DNA from: Bacteroidota bacterium
GTDB lineage: Bacteria; Bacteroidota; Bacteroidia; Chitinophagales; Chitinophagaceae
Direction: 5' to 3'
Length of the DNA: 64,000 bases
Assembly (NCBI GenBank): GCA_026391455.1
Contig: JAPLEH010000061.1
Location: 35,810-99,809 of the forward strand
Notes under the pieces: model-generated
Database searches by the model: none
What the model was told of the DNA's origin: nothing
Seen by the model: the letters and a program-made list of their open reading frames with translations, nothing else
Position numbers and translations under genes: made by a program
Shown: in pieces, positions 1 to 8,600 of the stretch
Position numbering within the stretch: position 1 is the first letter of the stretch
Layout of the letters: each line of letters opens with the position of its first letter

Positions 1-405
1 TAATCTTTCAGATAAGAAACTAAAACTGCCGATAATATAGGTAATTGAGAAAAACCCAAATAATAAACTCAGCCGTAAAATAGTGCGCCGGGTTTTCACA
101 TCAGTGAAAAGGTGGTAAAAGAAATAATAGTATGAGAAAAGCTCCAATATCGCAATTGAGGCATTTGTATAAAGTAGAAAATTTGAATAAAAGGTATCGG
201 GTATGCTGGTAATTGCCCGCACGCAAAGGTCTGAAACCAGTATCGAGAAATCTATAATAATATAGATAAGGAATACTTTCTGCGTTTTTTCTTTTTGTAG
301 GCAGGTAATCGCAATAATTAAAGTAACCAATTCAGCAAAAAACATAAGCATACTTACGTAGTAAGTAACCTGAAATTCGTACCATATGCGGTTAAAGTCA
401 AACAT
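1..405 (-). CDS. Partial multi-pass membrane protein (3' end outside window)
   Basis: An open frame on the minus strand starts at the ATG of 403-405 (MFDFNRIWYEF...) and runs off the left edge with no stop, giving 135 residues. It contains about four hydrophobic stretches: around residues 15-33 (VTYYVSMLMFFAELVTL region), 44-62, 78-96 and 111-126. Between them are short basic loops such as KEKTQK and KTRR, so this is the N-terminal part of an integral membrane protein. I do not recognise a family and see no catalytic motif. The missing C-terminus could carry a soluble domain. The gene is divergent from the small secreted-protein block that begins at 745, with 339 bases between them. Confidence 0.6.
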   Translation of the reverse strand, partial: MFDFNRIWYEFQVTYYVSMLMFFAELVTLIIAITCLQKEKTQKVFLIYIIIDFSILVSDLCVRAITSIPDTFYSNFLLYTNASIAILELFSYYYFFYHLFTDVKTRRTILRLSLLFGFFSITYIIGSFSFLSERL

Positions 406-458
406 TTTTGGATGCCCCCGAAAGTACACTATGAATGTCAATGTGCAGACTTTAAGGC

Positions 459-496
459 TGCCGAAAAAAACGTTTTAAAATCGTTTTTTTCCCATT
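459..496. repeat. 38-bp palindromic intergenic repeat, copy 1
   Basis: The 38 bases are identical to 3536-3573. The sequence is TGCCG, then A7, CG, TTTTAAAAT, CG, T7 and CCCATT. The A7-CG and CG-T7 arms are complementary around a TTTTAAAA centre, so the element can fold into an AT-rich hairpin and could act as a terminator in either direction. It lies 54 bases upstream of the minus-strand gene start at 405. Confidence 0.75.
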
Positions 497-645
497 CCCT
501 TCCCCCATTACTACAGCATTTTTGTTATTATTAGTTAAAGTGGTAGATGATTTAAGTGGGGAATAGTGGTATAAAGCCCAGAAAATAACCAAAAAGTACA
601 TTTTGCATTTGATGTTTTTCACATGGTGAGGCAACTTTCACAGTT

Positions 646-653
646 TAGTTTTG
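646..653 (+). promoter_or_regulatory. Putative -7 box for the gene at 745
   Basis: TAGTTTTG matches the Bacteroidota -7 consensus TAnnTTTG. It would give a leader of about 85 bases before the ATG at 745. No well-spaced -33 TTTG was found, so support is weak. The rest of 406-744 holds the 38-bp repeat and a GC-rich stretch at 660-700, and no gene. Confidence 0.3.
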
Positions 654-744
654 ACCCGTCAACCGACAGCCAGCCGGCAGCCGGTTCGGGAGATACGGGA
701 AATGCTGAAAACCGGTGAAAGAGAGTAGGCGTGAAAATTATTGT

Positions 745-1341
745 ATGAAAAAAATAGTTATAATTTTAGTTGCAGGGTTATTTATCACAGTTAATTCAAA
801 AGCCCAATTAGCTGATAAAATGAAACCATTTACATTTAGTGGTTTTGGAATCACTGTGACAGGGACTTATTCAGAAGGATTTTTGAATCAAACAGTAGTA
901 AATGGCACCAGCATTCTTTGGGGACTTATTTCATGGGGTGGAAGCACGCAAACGACATGTAGTCCTGGTAGTGCCGTATGTCGTATCGAACAGATATTTT
1001 CGGTTCAGGTAAATCGTACTATAACTAGCCCCGAAAATGGCCTGAAGAGTTTTGATATGGGGGCAAATAATGACCTTTACAACCCAGTGGTAATTGGAGA
1101 GAAAGACGGTAACCTTACTTTTGCGGTGGATTTGACAAAAGTAAGTGCATCAAGTCGCAGCCGCTACGAATCGGATGAATGGGTATTGGAACGTTCCTTT
1201 GTTCTTACCCCGGATGTAGTAAAATCGCTGGGGCTATATACAGGAAAGGAAGAAATGGGTTTTATTATTCCAGCGGGGCGTTACCCCTTATCTAAAGATG
1301 GGAATATTGCATTCTGGACATTTAATAAGCCAATTCAATAA
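745..1341 (+). CDS. Small secreted protein of unknown function
   Basis: The frame is open from 715, but the start at 745 is preferred because it places MKKIVIILVAGLFITVNSKAQ, a clear signal peptide ending in a typical Bacteroidota SKAQ cleavage site, at the N-terminus. The mature protein of about 178 residues is rich in Ser, Thr, Gly and aromatic residues. It contains two nearby Cys (TTCSPGSAVCR) that could form a disulfide. The family is not recognised. It opens a block of small envelope proteins (745-3353). A strong hairpin at 1348-1378 separates it from the next gene, so it may be transcribed on its own or with attenuation. Confidence 0.65.
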   Translation: MKKIVIILVAGLFITVNSKAQLADKMKPFTFSGFGITVTGTYSEGFLNQTVVNGTSILWGLISWGGSTQTTCSPGSAVCRIEQIFSVQVNRTITSPENGLKSFDMGANNDLYNPVVIGEKDGNLTFAVDLTKVSASSRSRYESDEWVLERSFVLTPDVVKSLGLYTGKEEMGFIIPAGRYPLSKDGNIAFWTFNKPIQ

Positions 1342-1347
1342 TCATTA

Positions 1348-1389
1348 AGGAGCATTTGATACTGCTTCAAATGCTCCTCCTTTTATTTT
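1348..1389 (+). terminator. Hairpin with T-rich tail between two small genes
   Basis: Perfect 12-bp arms AGGAGCATTTGA (1348-1359) and TCAAATGCTCCT (1367-1378) enclose a 7-base loop. They are followed by a T-rich stretch that runs up to the ATG of the next gene at 1390. It fits an intrinsic terminator or attenuator that also sets expression of the downstream lipoprotein. Confidence 0.7.
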
Positions 1390-1938
1390 ATGCGAACATT
1401 AGTGCTTTTCTTCTGGGTGATAGTTTTAGGGTTTACAGCATGTAAACAAAAGGATAGAAAATTATCTGCTTCTTATTCAGAAATCAGTGGATTTCTGAAA
1501 CAAAGTGGTATTACTGATCCAGAACTGATTTTTTTCTATGTTGATAAGCCCAGAATGCCACTTCCCAATGTAACATGCTTTGATCGTTTTGGTGTTCAAT
1601 TAAGAACACCTCCTCAGTGTTTTGGGTATATTAAGGAGTATATCAGTTTTCTCTGTGACAGCATTATGCCCAGAGCTTTACCCAATCAGGCGTTGATACA
1701 ATATCTGGATAGTGTGAAAATAATGAGTGCTTACGATTTGATTGTTGATGCCAGTCAAGTGGGAGAGTATGACTATTTTCTGTTTATTGATTTTCTGGCA
1801 ATTCCATCAGAAGAGCTTCAAAAGACGTTACGGGAGTCTGTCGATACAGTTAATAAATCAAAGAAAAAAATACGACTTTTTCTGGTACATGCATTATCTG
1901 AAAAAAATGCAGTTTATTTTAAAAATACACCTCAGTAA
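1390..1938 (+). CDS. Lipoprotein of unknown function
   Basis: The protein has 182 residues. The N-terminus MRTLVLFFWVIVLGFTACKQ is a lipoprotein signal with lipobox FTAC, so it is predicted to be lipid-anchored in the envelope. The mature part is mixed alpha/beta with no motif I recognise. The start codon follows a terminator-like hairpin by 11 bases. One base separates its stop from the ATG of the next small membrane protein at 1940, so these two are almost certainly co-transcribed. It could be an immunity or accessory lipoprotein, but nothing in the sequence proves that. Confidence 0.65.
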   Translation: MRTLVLFFWVIVLGFTACKQKDRKLSASYSEISGFLKQSGITDPELIFFYVDKPRMPLPNVTCFDRFGVQLRTPPQCFGYIKEYISFLCDSIMPRALPNQALIQYLDSVKIMSAYDLIVDASQVGEYDYFLFIDFLAIPSEELQKTLRESVDTVNKSKKKIRLFLVHALSEKNAVYFKNTPQ

Positions 1939-1939
1939 T

Positions 1940-2134
1940 ATGAAAATTAATAACATCGCTGTTTATATATCCGCTACACTTTGCTTTTTTCTTTCGTTGG
2001 TTGCTGTGGTGCATTTCAGAAACAGCCCCGAACCCTGGCGATTTTATTTTTCTCTTGCTGGCTATATTTTTTTCTTTTTAATCCTGATGATGCAGATTTT
2101 AGCTGGCTGGCTTAATAGGAAGAATAAAAAGTAA
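1940..2134 (+). CDS. Small two-helix membrane protein
   Basis: The protein has 64 residues. I chose the ATG at 1940, one base after the stop of the lipoprotein gene, rather than the longer in-frame opening at 1742, which only overlaps the lipoprotein coding sequence. Two hydrophobic segments are visible, at about residues 6-24 (IAVYISATLCFFLSLVAVV) and 36-56. The C-terminus is basic (NRKNKK). It is probably an inner-membrane protein working with the preceding lipoprotein. The family is not recognised. Confidence 0.55.
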   Translation: MKINNIAVYISATLCFFLSLVAVVHFRNSPEPWRFYFSLAGYIFFFLILMMQILAGWLNRKNKK

Positions 2135-2267
2135 CAGATACCTGCAATGCAGATAAAATAACTATGCTTGCCGATTTTATGGGAAGAAGTTTTTATGATT
2201 TTATGGCGCCTCCTCTGCCGGTTTTTTATTGTACCAATTAGCAGTGTACTTAAAATGTAACAGTAGT

Positions 2268-2453
2268 ATGAGCAAAACAATTTTTCTAAAACTATTATTA
2301 CTCGTTTTTATAGTAACAGGGTATTCGTTGATGATGGTTTACGTATTTCATTCGGCATTAAATTTTTCAACGGTTACAGCTGGTGTTGCTTCAGCAGTCA
2401 TACTGGTATGGCTAATCAGGTTTCCGGATAAAAAGGCCAGCAAGCTTGATTGA
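2268..2453 (+). CDS. Small membrane protein
   Basis: The protein has 61 residues from the ATG at 2268 (MSKTIFLKLLLL); an upstream in-frame extension to 2229 looks non-coding. Two hydrophobic segments are present, at about residues 6-25 and 30-48, and the tail PDKKASKLD is charged. It resembles the preceding 64-residue membrane protein in size and layout but not obviously in sequence. It sits 133 bases after that gene, within the same block of small envelope proteins. No function can be assigned. Confidence 0.45.
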   Translation: MSKTIFLKLLLLVFIVTGYSLMMVYVFHSALNFSTVTAGVASAVILVWLIRFPDKKASKLD

Positions 2454-2561
2454 CCGAATTGGGTTTATTGCTGTTACATTGCTGATTCTTCTTTCGCATG
2501 TCATCTTCGTGCCGTTTTATATTGGAACAGATGCAGCTATAAACTATTTTCCTCTAAAGCC

Positions 2562-3353
2562 ATGAAAATAACATTCGCACTGGTTTGGCTTACAGCCTGC
2601 CTGCAATTGTATGCACAGAAAAAAGATACTTTGCCGCCACCGAAACCGGCAGCAGCTACACCTGTAAAGCCGGAGATTCTCACGTCCGGGTTTATCGATG
2701 TTGTTAACAATGGACAGGTGAATGCTTCAGCACGCTTCATCCGTTTGCAGTTGGGCGAACCCGGTAAATTTTCAATTCCTCTTTCCCTCTACTCGGGTGT
2801 AAGTAATAATAATTTTCAGTCGCAAACTACATCGTCCGGAAGCCGAACTAATGAGCACTTAGTCAATCAATACATCAATCCATTGAGCGGATTGGTAAAT
2901 ATCTCTGTAGAAGATGTTTTATTTTTTAAGCGCAATAAGGAGTGCATCACCCGGCTTGGGATGTTATATCATACCGGTTTGCGGGTTCTAACGGGGTATG
3001 CACCTGGCGCAGCGGGTGGCCTTTCTATCCGACCATTAAATTTTCTCAACAGTTTTGGTTCAGCCGGTTTGTATTTTCAGACCGGAGCATGGGAGCGAAG
3101 TAATTCGAAGAATATAGGAGTATGCTGGATAGCTGCAAGGTATATAGTTACTAAAACTGCTGCAACACAACTACGCCAGATATTACCCGGACTTTCTTCC
3201 AATGGATTGTATCATGGCTGGTCTGCCGCATGGGGTGTGGAGATCAATAATCTGGTCAATATCAAAGTGATTTACTATAAGTATGTAAAGAAGCCGGAAA
3301 TTGAATACAGCTTGCCTATCTATCAGTTTTCTTTTCAGTATTCGCTCCGTTGA
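2562..3353 (+). CDS. Secreted, probable outer-membrane beta-barrel protein
   Basis: The protein has 263 residues and the signal peptide MKITFALVWLTACLQLYAQ, followed by a proline-rich linker (DTLPPPKPAAATPVKP). The mature region alternates polar and aromatic residues, as in beta strands, and ends FQYSLR with a late aromatic residue, as outer-membrane barrels do. No specific family is recognised. It is the last gene of the small-envelope block before an 850-base gap that contains the second 38-bp repeat. A role in the outer membrane is inferred from the signal peptide and strand pattern only. Confidence 0.6.
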   Translation: MKITFALVWLTACLQLYAQKKDTLPPPKPAAATPVKPEILTSGFIDVVNNGQVNASARFIRLQLGEPGKFSIPLSLYSGVSNNNFQSQTTSSGSRTNEHLVNQYINPLSGLVNISVEDVLFFKRNKECITRLGMLYHTGLRVLTGYAPGAAGGLSIRPLNFLNSFGSAGLYFQTGAWERSNSKNIGVCWIAARYIVTKTAATQLRQILPGLSSNGLYHGWSAAWGVEINNLVNIKVIYYKYVKKPEIEYSLPIYQFSFQYSLR

Positions 3354-4214
3354 ATCCAGATATTAGAATGATGTCTTTCAAACCTGGACTGAAGTGAGTG
3401 AACAAATATGTAGTGATTTTTTACTCCGGTTTTTTTTGCGCAATTGTGACTTTATGTTGGGGAGTAATAATTTTCTGAAAAATTTCTATCCTTTGTGTGA
3501 TTTCGTAAGCACAGACTCAGCAGATATTTATCCTTTGCCGAAAAAAACGTTTTAAAATCGTTTTTTTCCCATTGCGCCTAGATCAGGTGATATGAAATTT
3601 GTAACTGTATTAGTAAGTTAACAAAAATCAGCGATCGGTGGATTAACTGAAGTTCACCATTCGTTGTTCAGCCCTTACGGGTAGTACATTGTTTCTTATA
3701 TTTTGTATAGTAACAAAAATTTATTTGGAGGGAATCTGAAAATTATTGTAGACTTGCATACTGATTTATCTGCAAGAAGAAAAGAGTAAGCCATGAAAAA
3801 ATATTGATCGTAGCTCATCTTCCATTTCGCTGATAAATTTCAGTTTACATCACACAAGCACTTCCTTTGAGCATGAAACCTTAACACAGTTGTGTAGCTA
3901 ACAGCTATTGGCATGTCTTTGTCATTAGGCGAAGCTGACAATTTTTTGCAGGATGTTCCTGCGAAACAGGTAAACATTTGTGTAAACGGAGCGATAAGAA
4001 TTATATGTATAGGAATGATTTAGCGGATGGATTTTTTGTGGTAGTGACAATAGAGAAGCAAGTTTGTATAGCAATAAAAACAATAATAGGAGTTTACCCT
4101 TATTGATAAAAGGTCAATCAATAGTCGGAAAATATTTTTTAAAAAATTCAACATAAAAGAAGCAGCCTATCGTTAAGTTGTTTGTCTATTATTAACTGAA
4201 CCAATACCAGCACC
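3354..4214. other. 861-base intergenic region without a gene
   Basis: No open frame with coding character was found on either strand. It contains the second 38-bp palindromic repeat (3536-3573) and otherwise AT-rich sequence. It precedes the RHS locus that begins at 4215, so a promoter for that operon is expected here, but I could not fix one with confidence. Confidence 0.6.
3536..3573. repeat. 38-bp palindromic intergenic repeat, copy 2
   Basis: Identical over 38 bases to 459-496 and in the same orientation. The two copies lie 3.08 kb apart and bracket the block of small envelope proteins at 745-3353. The A7-CG and CG-T7 arms are complementary. Confidence 0.75.
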
Positions 4215-5672
4215 ATGAAATGCAAAACTCTCCTTACGGGGTTCGTGACATTGCTATGCCTTTCCTTATCTGCGCAGCAGATAAGTGAAAAGGCAGACAG
4301 TTCGCTGGCGCAGTTGTCGAAGCTTTCCACTAAGTATGTACAGGCTATTTCTTCCAAAACAGATAAGTATTATAAAGCGCTAACGGCTAAAACTGAAAAG
4401 ACCCTGGAGCGTCTGGCCAAATGGGAAGCCAAAATTAAAACCATATTGGAGAAAGCGAGTCCGGAAACAGCGCAGCGCTTGTTTGCCAATCCGGAACTCA
4501 CATTTGCCGGCATGCTGCAGAAATACAGGGAAGGGAAGCTTGTTGTAAATAACTATGCAGCACAATACAATGAATACCGGGATAAACTGTCCACCACATT
4601 AAAATACCTGGATAATAAAAAAGATCAACTGAATAGTTCGGTAACCAAACCGTTGCAGGCTGCCAAAGCCAAAGCCGATACGCTGGAAGCAAAACTGAAA
4701 GAGACGGAGGCAATTAAGCAATTCATCAAAGAAAGGAAGAAGCAATTACTCGATTTTGGTATGCAGTATCTGGGCAAGAGTAAGTACATGGAAAAGATAT
4801 CCAAAGAGAATTGGTATTACTTAGAGACCCTGAAAAATTACAAACAGATCTTCTCCGATCCGCGCAAGACAGAAGAGTTGGCCATGAAATTACTGGAAAA
4901 AGTGCCTGGCTTTACGGGTTTCCTTCAACGCAATTCCATGCTCGCATCCTTATTCCGAACACCCGATGCCGGAGGTGGGTCCGCTTCGCTCGCAGGATTA
5001 CAAACCCGTTCACAGGTGAATAACTTAATTCAGAATCAGCTGGCTGCGGGTGGGCCCAATGCGCAGGAACAATTCCGCCAAAATTTAAGCGCGGCTCAAA
5101 GTCAGTTGAGTGAATTGAAGAATAAAATACTGAAAGCAGGTGGGGGTTCGTCCAATGACGAGCAAGCTGAAGGATTTAAGAAAAACGAACAACGAGGCAA
5201 ACCCCTGAAAAAGAAAATAGAGTTTTCAGTAAACGCACAAACAAACCGGGGCAGTGCAGTTTTCCCTGTGAGCTCTGACCTTGGCCTCTCCGCCGGCTTC
5301 CGTCCACACCAGAATTTTGTTGCGGGTGTTGGACTCGCCGGTCGTATTGGCTGGGGAAGGGATATCCGCCATATTTCGCTCAGCTATTCTGGTATCAGTG
5401 CGCGAAGCTTCGCGGAGTATAAGCTCCGGAGGAGTTTTCATGTTGCCTTTGGCTTTGAAATGAATTACCGGCCGGAGATCAGAAACTTAGATCTTTTGAA
5501 AGACTATGCTGCATGGCAACGTAGCGGTCTTGTGGGTGTGAGCAAGGTTGTATCCGTTAAAAGTAAATTTTTCAAAAAGGCAAGCGCAAAATTAATGTGG
5601 GACTTTTTAAGTTATCACCAGGTTCCTGTGACCCAGCCGATTATTTTCCGTTTGGCATATTCAATAAAGTAA
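4215..5672 (+). CDS. Secreted coiled-coil protein with C-terminal barrel-like domain
   Basis: The protein has 485 residues and the signal peptide MKCKTLLTGFVTLLCLSLSAQQ. Residues of about 25-190 are rich in Lys, Glu, Ala, Leu and Gln in heptad-like order, consistent with a long coiled coil. A Gly/Gln/Asn-rich linker (about 250-330) leads to a C-terminal part of about 150 residues beginning near KKKIEFSVNAQTNRGS. That part has strand-like alternation and a final IIFRLAYSIK, resembling an outer-membrane barrel. It lies 11 bases before the RHS-like gene at 5684 and so heads that operon. I infer it anchors or helps export the RHS proteins at the cell surface; the family is not recognised. Confidence 0.6.
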   Translation: MKCKTLLTGFVTLLCLSLSAQQISEKADSSLAQLSKLSTKYVQAISSKTDKYYKALTAKTEKTLERLAKWEAKIKTILEKASPETAQRLFANPELTFAGMLQKYREGKLVVNNYAAQYNEYRDKLSTTLKYLDNKKDQLNSSVTKPLQAAKAKADTLEAKLKETEAIKQFIKERKKQLLDFGMQYLGKSKYMEKISKENWYYLETLKNYKQIFSDPRKTEELAMKLLEKVPGFTGFLQRNSMLASLFRTPDAGGGSASLAGLQTRSQVNNLIQNQLAAGGPNAQEQFRQNLSAAQSQLSELKNKILKAGGGSSNDEQAEGFKKNEQRGKPLKKKIEFSVNAQTNRGSAVFPVSSDLGLSAGFRPHQNFVAGVGLAGRIGWGRDIRHISLSYSGISARSFAEYKLRRSFHVAFGFEMNYRPEIRNLDLLKDYAAWQRSGLVGVSKVVSVKSKFFKKASAKLMWDFLSYHQVPVTQPIIFRLAYSIK

Positions 5673-5683
5673 AATTGAGGATT

Positions 5684-8600
5684 ATGAGAATGATTTTTTT
5701 ATTATTTGGCTTTTTTTCATTCAATGTTTTAAAAAGTCAAGTGAGCCTTCAAAATGGAAGTGCTGGTTATGAAATCCCATTATTTTCGTATAGTGATGCA
5801 AAAAGTGGGCTCGGTACAGGTGTCTCTCTTAGTTACTCTTCCGGAAACGGGTTAGTAGTAAGTAGTAAAGCTTCAAATACAGGACAAAACTGGAGCCTTC
5901 TTGCCGGTGGTGCCATTTTCAGGAAGCAAAATGGCGAACCCGACGATCAGAACTCAACTGCTGCATTTCCAGTGATTCCTAATGGTAATGGTCGTGGATT
6001 TAACCAGGAAATTGCTGTATATGATCAGGATTATCAATCTGTAAATTGGGCTGGCGACCCTTATTCAAGAAATTATATAGATAATTATTACCCCAATGGG
6101 TATATGTACTCAGAGTTCCCCTTAGATATGGTAGAACAAACTCCCACTAACTGGCCGTTGTATCATTTAGCTCCCAGAGAGCTGGCATTGAGCCTCCGGT
6201 TTAAAACTAATATGGATACAAAATGGAAAATGAGCAGAAGAGCATTGGCAGACAGACAACAGGACGTTTTTCTTTTTCAGTGCAATGGTATGTCCGGCCA
6301 ATTTGTGATTGGCAGAGATGGTAATATCATGCCTTTAGGTGACTCTAAATTAATAATCACGAAAACCACAGCAGACCTTACTGCTCAGAATATACGAACC
6401 AGAATAAATGGATTTACTATTACCGACGAAAACGGAATAATTTATAACTTTTCAGCGTATGAGCTTTCCGAGGTCATGAAGTATGTTGACATTTCAAGTG
6501 AAGGCTCAGGATCTTTTAGAAAGTATGTATCTAGCAGTGAGCCGACAGGTAAATATACAATCCAAAAATGGGTGCTTACAGAAATCCTTAACCCCCTCAC
6601 ACAGGAAAGAATAATTTTCGAATACGAAAATTATTCATTAGACCTGATTACCGATAAAACACCAAGTTATCAGTCAACCGTAGGGCAGGCATCGGAGGCC
6701 GTTCAGGTATATGAGCAAAGGGCGAGGGGACAACTTAAACGATTAAAAAATATCCAATTGCCAGACGGTCACAAAGTTGTATTGATTTATAACTCAAATT
6801 TCAACAGATGGGATGTTCCAGATGATTATGCATTGGCACAGGTAAAAGTGCTATATAACAACGAAGAGATAAACGCTTATACACTGGGCTATGGCTACAT
6901 GGTTAAAAAAGAAATTAAAAACTATACAGATATAATTCCAGAGGCAGACAAACGTTTTGCGAGACTATGTCTCACAACTGTTCAGCGAACTGGAACAGGA
7001 CAGAACGAACCTCCTTATAAAATCAGTTATTACACAGGTAGTGAAACAACTGACCCGAAAGATATTGTACCCCCTTTCGATTGCATGGCTCAAGACCATT
7101 GGGGATACTATAATAAATCGACCGTAGTAAATAATGACGACGCAAACCCTTCAAAGGAAGTATTAAAGGATCTGATGCTGAATAATGCCTTATACCGCCA
7201 GCCATCATCCGGGGCTGCGAGGTTTGGGCTATTGAAAACTGTGGAGAATCCTTTGGGAGGTAAACTGACATTTGTGTATGAACAAAATGATTCAAAAGAT
7301 GCTGACAACCCTACCTTAACAAAAATAGCTGGCGGTGTAAGGGTGTCTAAGACAATTGTTTCTGATGGAGTGGATGCAGCAAATGATATTGTTACCGAGT
7401 ATAAATATAAATTGGCTGACGGAAGTACTTCAGGATGGGGTTATGAAACTCCGGTATATACCAGTAACCGAGAGATTAAAATATGGAATGCAAGCAATAA
7501 TCAAGGATATACGAAGGAAGGGATATTAAAGTATGACTTAGCTTCAGCTATTGCTAAGTTTGGAGTTAATACAATAGCATCTGTTGGCTTCAAAATTGCA
7601 GTTAAAGCCAGCTTCAAGGCGGCAAAATCTGCTGCTATGTTGGGAAAGCTTACATGCGAAGAGATTGCAAAAATAAACCCGTTAAAAGACCCTGCCAGTC
7701 TTTATGCTTCTTATGTAATCGGCAAAATGATTGATGGTTTATTTTTATTATTCAATCAGACAGATTATGTAAATTCAACATCATATTCTTTTTTACCTTA
7801 TCAGGCGCAAAACCCGATTGGAATCAATTATTCCAGAGTGGAAGTAATAAATACATCTGTTCCGGGTGGTACTGGCAAGGTAGTAAACGAATTTTCAGCA
7901 CCTGCCAATGTAAGGTCTGAAATACCTGCTTATGGTATGCCGTATAGCCCCAAACAACGTTATGCAAGCTGGAAATATGGATTGCCGGCACGCACAGCGA
8001 TCTATTCTCAAAGCGGGGTTTTGCAATCTGAACAAATTAATACGTATAATATTGTTGTTAGCCCCGTAACTGGTAACAACCATAAATCTTGCAAAGTAGA
8101 GGCTACAAGACCCGAATCAGTATGGTGCTGGGTGGGTTCACAGTCAAATGCAATTCCATTAACTGATTTTAATTGGGAGTATTATTATCCTGTTACTGGA
8201 AGGGTTGAACTGGTAAACAGCATTGAAAAAAATTACAGCCCTTCTGGCATAATTTCACAGGCTGAAGTCAACAGTACGACTAACAGCGATTACCTGAACA
8301 GAACTTCTACAACAACCCGGAGTAACGGAGATGTTATTAAGGTGATTAACTATTATCCAAATGATTATAATAATATCAGCACAGCGATACAGGAAATGAA
8401 AAACAGAAATATGCTGGCGGTACCAATCTCAACGGAAACTTGGCTGATTAAACCTGGAGGGGGTGAATTTCTTGTGGATGCCACTATTAATGAATTTGAT
8501 AAGTTGGTAAACGGACAAGTTAAAATCAAACGGATTTATAAGTTGGAAACTAAATTACCGCTGTTAAAATCTATTATAGGGGAACAAAATCCGGGTATAT

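Noticed and set aside
452..634. Minus-strand 60-codon gene
   Set aside because: Mostly the 38-bp palindrome and homopolymer runs, with no coding character.
5597..5683. Longer N-terminus for the core-less RHS protein
   Set aside because: It overlaps the end of the upstream gene and would bury the signal peptide that starts at 5684.
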